64,000 bases of DNA, from the NCBI RefSeq assembly GCF_037976825.1, contig NZ_CP150269.1, forward strand, positions 2,865,501 to 2,929,500. The letters are read 5' to 3'. The stretch comes from Paenibacillus sp. FSL K6-1330. Its GTDB lineage: Bacteria; Bacillota; Bacilli; Paenibacillales; Paenibacillaceae. A program made the translations under genes and the position numbers. Under the pieces are notes generated by a model. That model ran no database searches, was not told the DNA's origin, and worked only from the letters and a program-made list of their open reading frames with translations. Shown here in pieces: positions 7,435-16,515 of this stretch (position 1 is its first letter; each line of letters starts with the position of its first letter).

Positions 7435-10400
7435 TTATTTGTCCATGTTATCATCATTCAGCGTATGGGTCGGGATCGTAAAATAGAAGGAGGAACCAAC
7501 ATGTTCACGACTCTCGACGCCGATGACCCCTCCCATCAGCTCAACGAGTTTTTTACTGATCGCAAGCCCCAGTCCCGTACCGCCGTATTTGCGATTCAAG
7601 GAGGGGTGAAGCTGCGAGAAAGAGGTGAATAGCTGATGCTGCTGTTCAGCAGGGATGCCAATTCCCGTATCCCTTACTTGAAAAGCAAGCGTGAATTCCT
7701 GGGTGCCCGTCCTAGGCAGTCCCTCGACACTCATCATGATGCTGCCCTCATGTGTGAATTTGATGGCATTGCTGATGAGATTAACAAGCACTTGCCGCAG
7801 CCGCAGGGCATCGCCGATGATCACATCGGGTACCGTGGAGCTGTTGATGCTGCAGGATAACGATAACCCTTTTTCTTTAGCTTTGGCCGAGAATAGATCA
7901 ACGACGACCTCAAGCAAGGAACGCAAATCGATCGGTTCATGAATGAGTGTCATATTGCCGGTTTCGATTTTGCTGAAATCAAGGATCTCGTTTAGGATGT
8001 GCAGCAGCGAACTGCTGCTCTCCATCAGAATTTTGGTATAATTCTGTTGGTCCTCGTCAAGCTCGGTCGTTTTTAACAGCTCAATCATCCCGATGATGCC
8101 GTTCATCGGCGTGCGGAGTTCATGGCTCATCATGGTCAGAAACTCCGTTTTCGCTTGATCTGCCCGTTCGGCATTCTCCTTCGCCCGGATGATCTCTTTC
8201 TCATCGGTTATATCGCGGAACACCATAACGGCGCCTTTGCGCTCTCCTTGATCCCAGATTGGGTTGACCTGATAATTTGCCAGAAAGCTGGTTCCGTCGC
8301 CTCGCCAAAGCACAATTTCGGCTCTGGACAGTGGTACTCCTTGTTTGACGGCTCGAACTAGCGGAGAATCGTCCCCCCGGTAAAAAGTGCCGTCATGGCG
8401 AATTTCTTTGATAATCTGGTCGCAAGGTCTTCCGATGGTGGTAGCCGGTTCATAATCCAGCATCGCTGCGCCTGCCGGATTGATAAAAGCGACCTCTCCG
8501 TGAATGTCCAGCCCGATAATGCCTTCGGATACCGTATTCAGCAAAAGAGTGAGCTCGCGGCTAAGTTTCTTAATCTCTTCCATGGTTCGCATGCGCTCGG
8601 TAATGTCCCGGGTAATGCCATAGACGCCGACCACTTCGTCATCCACGAAAATCGGTATGTTGATGGTATTGATGTCGATAGGATGTCCATCCTTATGAAT
8701 TATCGTCAGATCATAGCTCTGCGGTATGCCTTCTGTCGCCTGATTAAAATGATACAACGTTCGAGCCATGTCATTTTCCGCTACAATCGGTCCGAAATAC
8801 ATTCCGATCAACTCGTCCAAGGAATAACCCGTCAGGTCCTGCAGATTTTGATTGGCCGTTAAGTAGTCGCCATCCAAATTCATGGAGTATACCGCCGACG
8901 GATTATATTCAAATAGAGAACGATATCGCTGCTCGCTTTCTTTAAGTTTAAATTCCATCAGCTTTCGTTCGGAAATGTCGCGGGCAATCGAAATGATTTC
9001 GTTCTTTTGGCCGTCCTGCGTGCTAATGTACCTGCAATTGACCTCAAACCAGATGTGCCTGCCATCCTTATGTATATAACGGAAGGTGATCGGTGTGAGC
9101 AATTTGCAGTCCAGGCAATTCTTGAAATAGTCCTGAAGCGGTATGATATCCTCAGCGTATACGTAATCGAATATACTGGTGCCAACCATCTCATCCGGAC
9201 GATATCCAAGCAGAGAATAACAGGAAGGTGAACAATAAAGAAACGTTGAACAGCCTATGGTGCTGCTCGATATGAAATCAAGGGAATTTTCGGTTATGAG
9301 CTTGTACTTATTTTCATTCTCCAGCGACTGCTGTTCAATCAGCACCTGCTCGGTGATATCCTGCGCCATGCCAACCATCTCCATGGGTCTGCCTTCATTC
9401 GTAACGGAGACTTCCCATTGAGCTCGAATGGTTCGGATTTGCTTGTCCTGAAGCTGGATCCGGTAGATGATTTCATTCGCCTTCCCTTGAATGGCTCTGC
9501 TCACCGCCGCCTCCAGCCGCTCGCGGTCCTCCGGAACGACCAATGACAGCAGCGTGTTATGGTTTGGCTCGGTGGCACTGATCTGATATCCGTAAATTCG
9601 CCTCATCTCATCGCTGTAGGTTAGCGTATGCGTGATCAGGTCCCAACGCCAGGAACCGATCTTGGCAATCCGCTGCGCATGGGCCAGCGTATCCTCATCC
9701 GTTTTTCGTTTGGTAATATTTCGTCCAATGGCCAGAACCTTGTTAATCTCACCCTGAGCTCCCCGAATCAGCTGAAAATACGTTTCGAACCATAAATAAT
9801 GCCCGTCCTTATGGCGAATGCGTCGAACGAAGCTGTTTTCCTCTGAAAATAGTTTGCCCGGTTCTTTTATTTGCTCGGAATCGACTTGATGATAGTAATC
9901 GATCCGGCATTGACCCGTCATTTCCTCTTGGGTGTATCCGAGTATTTCGGTCACAGAAGGTGAGATGTACTCGATGATGCCGTCAGCGTTGCTGATGGAT
10001 ATAAGATCTTGTCCGCTTTTGGAGATAAGTGCAAGCAGCTCATCATTCTTAATGGTCCGCGGCAAAGATAATTCCTCCTGTATGGTTCGGGGTTCAATAC
10101 AGCACAATATCCATGGAGTCTCTCCAGGGGCAGGATGTTTTAACAGGGAAATAGTCACTGAGACATGGACTTGATTTCCGTCACGGCGGATAAAATAAGA
10201 GTTACTTTTGAGCGTGGTCGTTTGGTTATATGTGAATGATTGCAATGTTTGTTGAATCGGTAGGTTGGATAGAATTTGGATTTCGGAAGGTTTGAGCTGA
10301 AGCAGGTCTGAACGTTTGGTTTCGCTAAGTTCGCAAAAACGATCATTAACCATCGCCACAGGCTCGTCAACCGCAGAAATCAGGATCGCCCCAATAGGCA

Positions 10401-10449
10401 ATGTATCAAACATTTGTTCCCAGACCCAATGTTCCGCTGTTTGCCTCAT
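7435..10449 (-). CDS. Cytoplasmic multi-PAS sensor histidine kinase (orphan)
   Basis: 1004 residues with about six PAS domains in tandem (roughly 15-125, 138-250, 255-372, 380-500, 505-625 and 635-750), several showing the PAS core ILGYTQEEM or LLGYRPDEM and PAC ends such as ITERMRTMEE. HisKA follows with MMSHELRTPMNGIIG (phospho-acceptor His776), then HATPase_c with NLISNAIKFTHEGS, DTGIGIP and GGTGLGLAISKKL. There are no membrane segments and no receiver domain, and no response regulator gene is adjacent. It probably reads redox, ligand or energy state inside the cell and signals to an unlinked regulator such as the sporulation phosphorelay; that last point is speculative. Confidence 0.9.
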   Translation of the reverse strand: MRQTAEHWVWEQMFDTLPIGAILISAVDEPVAMVNDRFCELSETKRSDLLQLKPSEIQILSNLPIQQTLQSFTYNQTTTLKSNSYFIRRDGNQVHVSVTISLLKHPAPGETPWILCCIEPRTIQEELSLPRTIKNDELLALISKSGQDLISISNADGIIEYISPSVTEILGYTQEEMTGQCRIDYYHQVDSEQIKEPGKLFSEENSFVRRIRHKDGHYLWFETYFQLIRGAQGEINKVLAIGRNITKRKTDEDTLAHAQRIAKIGSWRWDLITHTLTYSDEMRRIYGYQISATEPNHNTLLSLVVPEDRERLEAAVSRAIQGKANEIIYRIQLQDKQIRTIRAQWEVSVTNEGRPMEMVGMAQDITEQVLIEQQSLENENKYKLITENSLDFISSSTIGCSTFLYCSPSCYSLLGYRPDEMVGTSIFDYVYAEDIIPLQDYFKNCLDCKLLTPITFRYIHKDGRHIWFEVNCRYISTQDGQKNEIISIARDISERKLMEFKLKESEQRYRSLFEYNPSAVYSMNLDGDYLTANQNLQDLTGYSLDELIGMYFGPIVAENDMARTLYHFNQATEGIPQSYDLTIIHKDGHPIDINTINIPIFVDDEVVGVYGITRDITERMRTMEEIKKLSRELTLLLNTVSEGIIGLDIHGEVAFINPAGAAMLDYEPATTIGRPCDQIIKEIRHDGTFYRGDDSPLVRAVKQGVPLSRAEIVLWRGDGTSFLANYQVNPIWDQGERKGAVMVFRDITDEKEIIRAKENAERADQAKTEFLTMMSHELRTPMNGIIGMIELLKTTELDEDQQNYTKILMESSSSLLHILNEILDFSKIETGNMTLIHEPIDLRSLLEVVVDLFSAKAKEKGLSLSCSINSSTVPDVIIGDALRLRQVLVNLISNAIKFTHEGSIMMSVEGLPRTGTQEFTLAFQVRDTGIGIPAEQQHQLFTSFSQLHPSLNRKYGGTGLGLAISKKLVELMGGVIGVESREHVGSSFYFTIPTHTLNDDNMDK

Positions 10450-10663
10450 GATTATAGTTGCCTCCCTAACTTAAGCTATACCATTCGATCATAGAGGATA
10501 AGGTCACTCTATCGCAATCGAAAATACCTAAGTATAATTTGAACTTGGAATTAAGGCGCGTAAAAGCCAACCGATAAGAGGAGCATTCTTATGGCTGGCG
10601 AGTCTAACTTTACGAGGGGGACACCCGATTATCAATGCCATATGTTATTTTTAGCATCGTTTT

Positions 10664-10945
10664 TTATTTGTACAACAGTCCACGATCGTCGATGTTTTTA
10701 TCAAAATAATGCCCGGCATAGGAGCAAGCGGGGATGATTTTCAAATCTTCTTCCCGAGCGTACCCTATTACTTTTCGAACGAGCTCGTCGGCGATTCCTT
10801 GCCCTCGCAGGCTGGGTGAGATATAGGTGTGATCGATACTGATCACTCCATTACCTTGAGGCGAGTAGGTGATTTCGGCTACCGTTTTTCCGTCATCTTT
10901 AATGAAAAAGCTGCCCGATTTTGACTGTATATTGTGTTTGTCCAT
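10664..10945 (-). CDS. Small GNAT-like acetyltransferase (COG2388 type)
   Basis: 93 residues. The acetyl-CoA loop SLRGQGIADELVRKVIGYAREEDLKIIPACSYA is the hallmark of the minimal GNAT proteins of the YidJ/GTLF3B type. These are single-domain cytoplasmic proteins of unknown substrate. It is a single leftward gene with an AAGGAGG-type SD close to its start. Family assignment is firm, function open. Confidence 0.8.
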   Translation of the reverse strand: MDKHNIQSKSGSFFIKDDGKTVAEITYSPQGNGVISIDHTYISPSLRGQGIADELVRKVIGYAREEDLKIIPACSYAGHYFDKNIDDRGLLYK

Positions 10946-11078
10946 GGTGTTTAATCCTCCTTCATCTGGTTGTACTATACCCGTATCTACGATGCATTAA
11001 ACGGATTTCACATAGGCGAACACCCTTGAAGGGATATTTGCATACAATGCGGATAGAAGAGAACGAAGGAGGAGCATC

Positions 11079-11399
11079 ATGAACAACTATTCAACGCAAC
11101 CGCAAATGCTGTTTCAATGCGATCACCATCTGGTACATTCCATGAAGAAGCATAGAGAAAGCGCCCATGCTGCTATGAGAAATGTGATGAATCGCAAGGT
11201 AAGAGTGCATACGATGGATGATGAAGCCATCGAAGGCGTCGTCATAAACGTAGACGCAAAAAATGTGTACATTCTTGTAGAACAAGGCAACAGAGGATTC
11301 TTTCCCGGATATCCGCCCTTTGCGCCATACGGGCCCAATCCTAATGTAGTATTGCCGCTAGCATTGTTTAATCTTTTGGCTGTCAGCTTGTTGTGGTAG
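11079..11399 (+). CDS. Small conserved protein with an LSm-like core and hydrophobic tail
   Basis: 106 residues, preceded by AAGGAGGAG. The middle part (RKVRVHTMDDEAIEGVVINVDAKNVYILV) has the beta-strand rhythm of a small SH3/LSm-like barrel. It is followed by an aromatic and proline-rich stretch (GFFPGYPPFAPYGPNP) and a hydrophobic C-terminal segment that could insert in a membrane. Similar small proteins occur in spore formers, but I do not know a function. A strong terminator follows directly, so it is transcribed alone. Confidence 0.65.
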   Translation: MNNYSTQPQMLFQCDHHLVHSMKKHRESAHAAMRNVMNRKVRVHTMDDEAIEGVVINVDAKNVYILVEQGNRGFFPGYPPFAPYGPNPNVVLPLALFNLLAVSLLW

Positions 11400-11407
11400 C
11401 AAACGAA

Positions 11408-11440
11408 GAACCTGCAGTCTGGTCTGCAGGTTCTTTTTTT
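11408..11440 (+). terminator. Intrinsic terminator
   Basis: GAACCTGCAG and CTGCAGGTTC form a perfect 10-bp stem with a six-base loop, followed by a long T-run. It terminates the gene at 11079. Confidence 0.95.
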
Positions 11441-11464
11441 TATGATAAATTTTAGAAATCTGCA

Positions 11465-11493
11465 TTTACATACATACAGTATGTATGTTAAAT
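11465..11493 (+). promoter_or_regulatory. Promoter with TetR-type operator in its spacer
   Basis: TTTACA (11465-11470), a 17-base spacer and TTAAAT (11488-11493). The spacer almost coincides with the perfect palindrome CATACATAC-A-GTATGTATG (11469-11487). Repressor bound there would block RNA polymerase. The TetR gene two genes downstream is the obvious ligand, giving autoregulation of the pair. Confidence 0.7.
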
Positions 11494-11529
11494 TGGATTC
11501 ATCCCATTGTAGAAGGAGATGTTTTCCAT

Positions 11530-11985
11530 ATGAAGCTGCAAGGATTTTATCCTGTGATCATGACAGACAAGATCGCCGAAAGCGCAGAGTTTTACACACG
11601 GTTGTTTGGATTTGAGATTGTTTTTGAAGCGGATTGGTATATAAGCCTGAAGAAGGGAGACCAGGAACAAGGCGCCTATGAAATGGCCATTTTGTCCAAA
11701 GACCATCCCACGGTACCGTCCGCTTTTCAGAAATCTGTACAGGGATTGATTCTTAATTTTGAGGTGGAGGATGTGGATGCCGAGTACCAAAGGCTGATCA
11801 TCCACGAAAAGCTGCAGCTTCATCAGGAGATGCGGGATGAGGAATTTGGTCAGCGGCATTTTATTATCAGTGACCCGAATGGGGTACTGATTGACATGAT
11901 CAAAATCATTCCGCCTTCCCAGACCTTTCTGGAGCAGTATAATGAAGAAGTGTGGTCACCTAACGAGGTTGACTCCAGAGAATGA
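11530..11985 (+). CDS. VOC-family (glyoxalase/bleomycin resistance-like) protein
   Basis: 151 residues beginning [40 protein letters not shown], which is the first beta-alpha-beta-beta-beta module of a vicinal oxygen chelate protein. The second module ends in [14 protein letters not shown], with the usual acidic metal-ligand region. The start at 11530 is supported by AGAAGGAGA ten bases upstream. It is followed 25 bases later by a TetR gene under the same promoter, so it is probably the inducible effector of a detoxification or resistance pair. The substrate is unknown. Confidence 0.8.
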   Translation: MKLQGFYPVIMTDKIAESAEFYTRLFGFEIVFEADWYISLKKGDQEQGAYEMAILSKDHPTVPSAFQKSVQGLILNFEVEDVDAEYQRLIIHEKLQLHQEMRDEEFGQRHFIISDPNGVLIDMIKIIPPSQTFLEQYNEEVWSPNEVDSRE

Positions 11986-12010
11986 TGCATAGGGGAGAAC
12001 AACGCTAATT

Positions 12011-12601
12011 ATGAGAAGAAGCAAAAACGAAGCCCACGAGACAATACAGCTGCTGCTGAAGGTAGCCAGAACACAATTTACGGAAAAAGGCTATGCCAAT
12101 GCGGCACTAGAGGAAATTGCCGACGAAGCTAATGTTACCCGCGGCGCTCTGTATCATCACTTTAAGAATAAACTAGGTTTGTTCCTGGCTGTGCTTGAAT
12201 TAGTACAATCGGAAATTGCACAGCGCGTTGAAACGGAAGCGGGTAGCTCCGAGGATCCCTGGGAGCAGCTCCTGTTTGGCTGCCGGGCTTTCATTGCTGC
12301 TGTGGTAGAGCCGCAGAATAAGCGGATTATGCTCATTGACGGTCCTAGTGTTGTAGGTTGGGAGGCTTGGCGCGAGATGGACGAGTTGCATTCGATGAGT
12401 CATTTGCGGGAGCAGTTAACTTTGATGCAGGAGCAGGGAATGATGAAGAAAATCCCTGTTGATGCGATGACCCATGGCTTGTCTGGCGCATTAAATGAAT
12501 GCTCGCTTTGGGTCGCTCAAATGCCTGCAACCGATAAAGGCATCGAGGAAACGATGGATGTGATTGCCGGCATGTTACAAGGGTTTCGAGTAAGAGACTA
12601 A
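12011..12601 (+). CDS. TetR/AcrR-family transcriptional regulator
   Basis: 196 residues. The N-terminal TetR HTH is classical: ARTQFTEKGYANAALEEIADEANVTRGALYHHFKNKLGLF (residues about 18-57). The remaining helices form the ligand-binding and dimerisation domain and are not diagnostic. It is the second gene after the VOC protein gene, and the perfect palindrome in that promoter is of the size expected for a TetR dimer site. It most likely represses its own operon and is released by a small toxic ligand. Confidence 0.9.
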   Translation: MRRSKNEAHETIQLLLKVARTQFTEKGYANAALEEIADEANVTRGALYHHFKNKLGLFLAVLELVQSEIAQRVETEAGSSEDPWEQLLFGCRAFIAAVVEPQNKRIMLIDGPSVVGWEAWREMDELHSMSHLREQLTLMQEQGMMKKIPVDAMTHGLSGALNECSLWVAQMPATDKGIEETMDVIAGMLQGFRVRD

Positions 12602-12722
12602 AGTAAATGATAAGGTTTACCCCTATTATGGACCGGTTTTCCAACAAACCTTACAATTTGCACGAATGTTGTAAGCTGGAGAGGTACAGCAATAAATCCA
12701 TGAAATGGGAAAGGGGGTAACC

Positions 12723-13265
12723 ATGAAACCAATGAAACCGTTGAAGGAATTTTTGGAAGAGCATCAAGATCATCCAATCGAAGCCATCGGAAGCTATATT
12801 TCCGAGTACATTGAACATAACTGGCAAACCGTACTTACCGTAAATCAGGAAAAACTGATGAGGGCATACAACGAGGGTGGAGATGCAGCGTATGGGACGT
12901 TTTTGAACCTTTTATTCTTGCCCATTCATAGACAATTAAAGGAATTAGGAATACGACCTGAACCGAAATTCCCCGGTGAGTTTGGCATCTCAAGAGAATG
13001 GGGAAGCCAGGAAGGGACGGACCAACAGCGCTGGATGTGGAGCACGGTTTATTCGCCAGAGCAGGAGCGACTAGGCACCATCGTCACCGTCGTATATCAC
13101 GATCATACACAGTTTCGCGTCCCAAGGCAGCCTCGCATCATAGCTTTGCAGGAGACAGAAAAAGAGGAAGTCGTCGCGGCTCTTTCGCTCAAGTCCCCGA
13201 ATTTTAAGGAAGCACTCGAATTTACGGTTGAATATGAAGCATATCTTCGGAGTTTGCAGGAGTAG
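12723..13265 (+). CDS. Conserved hypothetical protein
   Basis: About 180 residues starting MKPMKPLKEFLEEHQDHP, chosen because AAAGGGGG lies just upstream; an earlier ATG at 12705 has no SD. The protein is soluble, charged, rich in Trp and Glu, and has no signal peptide or membrane segment. I do not recognise the family. It is transcribed alone between the TetR gene and a converging terminator. Confidence 0.65.
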   Translation: MKPMKPLKEFLEEHQDHPIEAIGSYISEYIEHNWQTVLTVNQEKLMRAYNEGGDAAYGTFLNLLFLPIHRQLKELGIRPEPKFPGEFGISREWGSQEGTDQQRWMWSTVYSPEQERLGTIVTVVYHDHTQFRVPRQPRIIALQETEKEEVVAALSLKSPNFKEALEFTVEYEAYLRSLQE

Positions 13266-13363
13266 GAAGTAACGATGCGGCGGATGCAGCGCGGATTTTT
13301 CTGCCCACCAAGGAGATGTCTTCGTCCTAGTATAAGATTTCAGATGGTTCTCATGAGCCTATA

Positions 13364-13411
13364 AAAAAGCGCCTTGAGCAGGATGAAAATATCCTGAGAC
13401 AAGGCGCTTTT
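13364..13411. terminator. Bidirectional intrinsic terminator
   Basis: AAAAGCGCCTTG and CAAGGCGCTTTT enclose an inner AGGAT/ATCCT hairpin. A and T runs on both sides suit the converging genes at 13265 and 13417. Confidence 0.9.
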
Positions 13412-13416
13412 AATAT

Positions 13417-14364
13417 TTAGATTGAAGACGGCTGATCAACCGTTAGGTCTAACCAGTCTAGTTCTGCCCTTGTCAGCTGGATGGTTGAACCCTCATCACA
13501 GGATTTTAATTCTTCGGCTGATTGCGCACCGATCAACGCACAGGTTGGGAATGGTTGGTTCAGCACATAAGCGAGTGCGATCTGTATGGCTGTCACATTT
13601 TTCGATGCGGCCAGTTGTTTGGCGCGCTCTAATCGCTCCCAGTTCTCATCGCTGTAGAACACCCGCACAAGATCCGCATTATCCCGAATTTCAGGCGTGA
13701 ATCGGCCGGTAAAGAATCCTCTCGCTTGGGAAGACCAGGAGAACAACGGGAACTGCTCGGATTCATGCCACGCAATTGTCTCTGCATCGGCAGACACGCA
13801 GCCTTTCCAGAACGGCTCGTTTGGTTTGGCCAGACTGAGATTCGGGCTGCTGAAGGAGAAACCGACCAATCCATTCGCCTCGGCATAGGCATTGGCATCC
13901 CGGATGCGCTCCCATGTCCAGTTGGATACCCCAATGGCGCCAACGCTGCCATCGGCAATGTATTCGTTCAGAGCCTCAATAACTTCGCCTGCCGGAACCT
14001 CAGGGTCGTCACGGTGAAGTGCGTACAGATCGATGAAATTCGTCTGCAGTCTTTCAAAGCTCGTTGTGATGTCACTCTTGATGTCTTTTTTATTTACGCG
14101 CGGGCCATTATGGTCATGATGAGCACCCTTGGTCAGTATGACGATCTGATCCCGGTTACCTCTTTCCTGCATGTATCTGCCGATCACTTCTTCGCTTTGA
14201 CCTCCAGCGTAGATGTGAGCAGTATCAACCGAATTGCCGCCGATGGCCAGGTATGCATCCATATTCGCGGCTGCTTTCTCATACGAATCATGATAGAAGT
14301 AGTCCGTTCCTTTCATTAGCACGGAGACGGGTTTGTTTAATCCCTTGATTGATATATATTTCAT
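13417..14364 (-). CDS. Aldo/keto reductase
   Basis: About 315 residues, NAD(P)H-dependent reductase of carbonyl compounds or sugars. The catalytic tetrad is visible: Asp49 and Tyr54 in VDTAHIYAGGQSEE, Lys81 in ILTKGAHHD and His119 in YALHRDDP (numbering from the upstream ATG at 14370). The start at 14364 is preferred because AAGGAGG is then eight bases away. It lies 17 bases downstream of a Gfo/Idh/MocA dehydrogenase gene in one operon, divergent from an AraC regulator. A role in sugar or polyol catabolism is likely but not specific. Confidence 0.9.
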   Translation of the reverse strand: MKYISIKGLNKPVSVLMKGTDYFYHDSYEKAAANMDAYLAIGGNSVDTAHIYAGGQSEEVIGRYMQERGNRDQIVILTKGAHHDHNGPRVNKKDIKSDITTSFERLQTNFIDLYALHRDDPEVPAGEVIEALNEYIADGSVGAIGVSNWTWERIRDANAYAEANGLVGFSFSSPNLSLAKPNEPFWKGCVSADAETIAWHESEQFPLFSWSSQARGFFTGRFTPEIRDNADLVRVFYSDENWERLERAKQLAASKNVTAIQIALAYVLNQPFPTCALIGAQSAEELKSCDEGSTIQLTRAELDWLDLTVDQPSSI

Positions 14365-14387
14365 TTCCATATCCTCCTTGGGTGTAT

Positions 14388-15389
14388 TTACAATACAATT
14401 CGCTTCCGTTCATGGGCAGATTGCAGGCAGGCGTCGATGACCTTCATGTTGTGAATCGCATCCTCTGCAGTGTAGCGGAGAGGTTTGTTGTTCAAAATCG
14501 CTTCGGCCATGTGGTCGCCTTGTTCACTGTATGCGTTTGCATGAGGAACCTCGATTTCTTTACGTCCTTCGCCGGTCGTTAAGAAGAAGTTCGCTCCGTC
14601 CTCAGGCAGGCTATAGGCGTAGGGGACTTCGATCAAGCCATCCGTTCCCACAATCTCAAGCGGGTTGCGATACGCCGCCCACATTCCGCAATCAAATGTC
14701 AGGGCTACATTGCCTTCAAATTCAATCAATCCGGATGCCATCATGTCGACAAAATCATGCTCGGGGGAGAAGAAAGCTTGAACAGTAACAGCTTCCGGTT
14801 CTTGACCCAGCAGGATGCGTGCGGCATTGATTGGATAACAGCCGATATCATAAATCGAACCGCCGCCCCAGTCTTTGCGAAAACGGACATTCCCGTGATT
14901 GGTGGAGCTGTTGAAGGTAAACGCGCTGCGTATGCCCCGAATGTCCCCGATGGCGCCGGCGACGATCATTTCCTTCATCAAGTCATACCGCGGGTGATAG
15001 CGGTACATAAAGGCTTCGGTCAGCACTACCCCGGCTTTAGCCGCTGCTTCTGCCATTTCAGCTGCTTCTGCTTCCGTCAACGCAAGGGGTTTTTCGCATA
15101 GAATGTGTTTACCGGCTTCCGCCGCACGGATGCTCCATTCTTTATGTAGATGGTTAGGGAGCGGAATATAGATAGCATCTATAGAAGAATCCTCGAGCAA
15201 GGACTCGTAACTGCCGTATGCAGTCGGAATATTCAGTTCCTCTGCCGTTTGCGCTGCCTTTCCCTGGTCGCGGCTCGCAATGGCAACGACATCATTGAGA
15301 CGGGATTGCTGTAAACCAGGTATGACTGAGTGTTTGGCAATGCTGGCGCAGCCAAGGATTCCCCAACGAAGTTTTTGAGTCATGTTCAT
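14388..15389 (-). CDS. Gfo/Idh/MocA-family oxidoreductase
   Basis: 333 residues. The N-terminal Rossmann motif is GILGCASIAKHSVIPGL, followed by the family signature ILCEKPLALTEAEAAEMAEAA, whose EKP lysine is catalytic in many members. The C-terminal half is the alpha/beta substrate-binding domain. These enzymes oxidise or reduce sugars, inositols or amino sugars with NAD(P). It is the first gene of an operon with the aldo/keto reductase, and the AraC regulator starts about 115 bases away in the opposite direction. Confidence 0.9.
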   Translation of the reverse strand: MNMTQKLRWGILGCASIAKHSVIPGLQQSRLNDVVAIASRDQGKAAQTAEELNIPTAYGSYESLLEDSSIDAIYIPLPNHLHKEWSIRAAEAGKHILCEKPLALTEAEAAEMAEAAAKAGVVLTEAFMYRYHPRYDLMKEMIVAGAIGDIRGIRSAFTFNSSTNHGNVRFRKDWGGGSIYDIGCYPINAARILLGQEPEAVTVQAFFSPEHDFVDMMASGLIEFEGNVALTFDCGMWAAYRNPLEIVGTDGLIEVPYAYSLPEDGANFFLTTGEGRKEIEVPHANAYSEQGDHMAEAILNNKPLRYTAEDAIHNMKVIDACLQSAHERKRIVL

Positions 15390-15505
15390 CAGCTCCTATG
15401 CAACTTATTAAGATTATATTGCGATTATAAAAGACAAGAATTAAAATTGATATAATATTATTTTGTAGTCTAATACAACAATATTGTCATTTGAGGAGTA
15501 TTATG

Positions 15506-16342
15506 ATGAAACGACAAAGTCATCTGTTAACCCTTCCGCAAATGCCATTCTTCTGTCTGCCCGAATCAGTAGGGATATACCGGGATGAACTGGACCATAC
15601 CGTTACGCGGGCAGCCGGGTCTCTGAACAATTTTAATATTCATTATGTGGCTTCCGGTAAAGGGTATGTTGAAATCGAAAATGTAGTTCATACGCTTGGC
15701 CCAGGGGAAGCCGTGCTATATTTTCCTATGCAGGCTCAGCGTTATTACACAAGCGAGGACGATCCGTGGGATGTGCGGTGGTTCCACTTTTATGGAAGCG
15801 GTCTGCAGAACTATTTCATCGAACGTGGATTTCATAAAAGCCAGCTGTGGAGCATTCGGCAGCCGTCAGCCTTTGAGGAAGCGCACGAAGCGCTGTTATG
15901 TGAGGCGGAGACCCACCGGATGCTCAAGCCAGCGCAGCTGTCCACGCTAACGTATTCCTTGTTAGCCGTATTTGTGGAGCAGGCGTCCGCATTATCGGAC
16001 AATAAATCGAACAACTCGGCCAACCGGATTCTTGAACTACTGCCGATCATGCAGCAGGAAGCGGCACAACCGTTTATTTTGGAGGAGTGGGCGGACAGAC
16101 TTGGCGTCACCACCTACTATTTCTGCAAATTATTCCGCAATGTTATGGAGATGACCCCGATGGATTTTGTGACGCGCTGCCGTCTTCAGATGGCAAAGCA
16201 GTGGCTGCTCGACCATAAAGAAAAAACCATCGGACAAATTGCAGTGGAAGCGGGCTATCCGAGCGTCAGTTACTTTAACAAGCGATTTATGGAGCATGAA
16301 GGTATGACGCCATCTTCCTATCGTCGCTTATATGGGGTATAG
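15506..16342 (+). CDS. AraC-family transcriptional regulator
   Basis: About 279 residues. The N-terminal cupin-like effector domain (IHYVASGKGYVEIENVVHTLGPGEAVLYFP) is followed by a C-terminal double HTH: the first helix pair in FILEEWADRLGVTTYYFCKLFRNVMEMTPMDFV and the second in IGQIAVEAGYPSVSYFNKRFMEHEGMTPSSYRR. GAGGAG lies seven bases before the ATG at 15506 (the ATG at 15503 is also possible). Its divergent placement suggests control of the oxidoreductase operon, probably in response to a sugar. An AT-rich intergenic region with TATAAT at 15451-15456 serves both genes. Confidence 0.9.
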   Translation: MKRQSHLLTLPQMPFFCLPESVGIYRDELDHTVTRAAGSLNNFNIHYVASGKGYVEIENVVHTLGPGEAVLYFPMQAQRYYTSEDDPWDVRWFHFYGSGLQNYFIERGFHKSQLWSIRQPSAFEEAHEALLCEAETHRMLKPAQLSTLTYSLLAVFVEQASALSDNKSNNSANRILELLPIMQQEAAQPFILEEWADRLGVTTYYFCKLFRNVMEMTPMDFVTRCRLQMAKQWLLDHKEKTIGQIAVEAGYPSVSYFNKRFMEHEGMTPSSYRRLYGV

Positions 16343-16515
16343 TTATGGATATCACGTCGCCAGGTTAGGTGAGAACTCGACTTAGGTCCAGGTTCTATTC
16401 ACACCTATAGTCGGTTATGGAAACGGCTTGCCTCTACTACAATGGAATTAACGAAGGATTTGACGAAATCCGGTTTCAATGAAATATGTAATCAATGTAT
16501 GTGGGGGAAAGCCAA

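Noticed and set aside
10591..10737. Open frame of 48 codons starting MAGESNFTRG with a good SD (GAGGAG)
   Set aside because: Most of it runs antisense through the small GNAT gene at 10664-10945, and the peptide shows no recognisable pattern.
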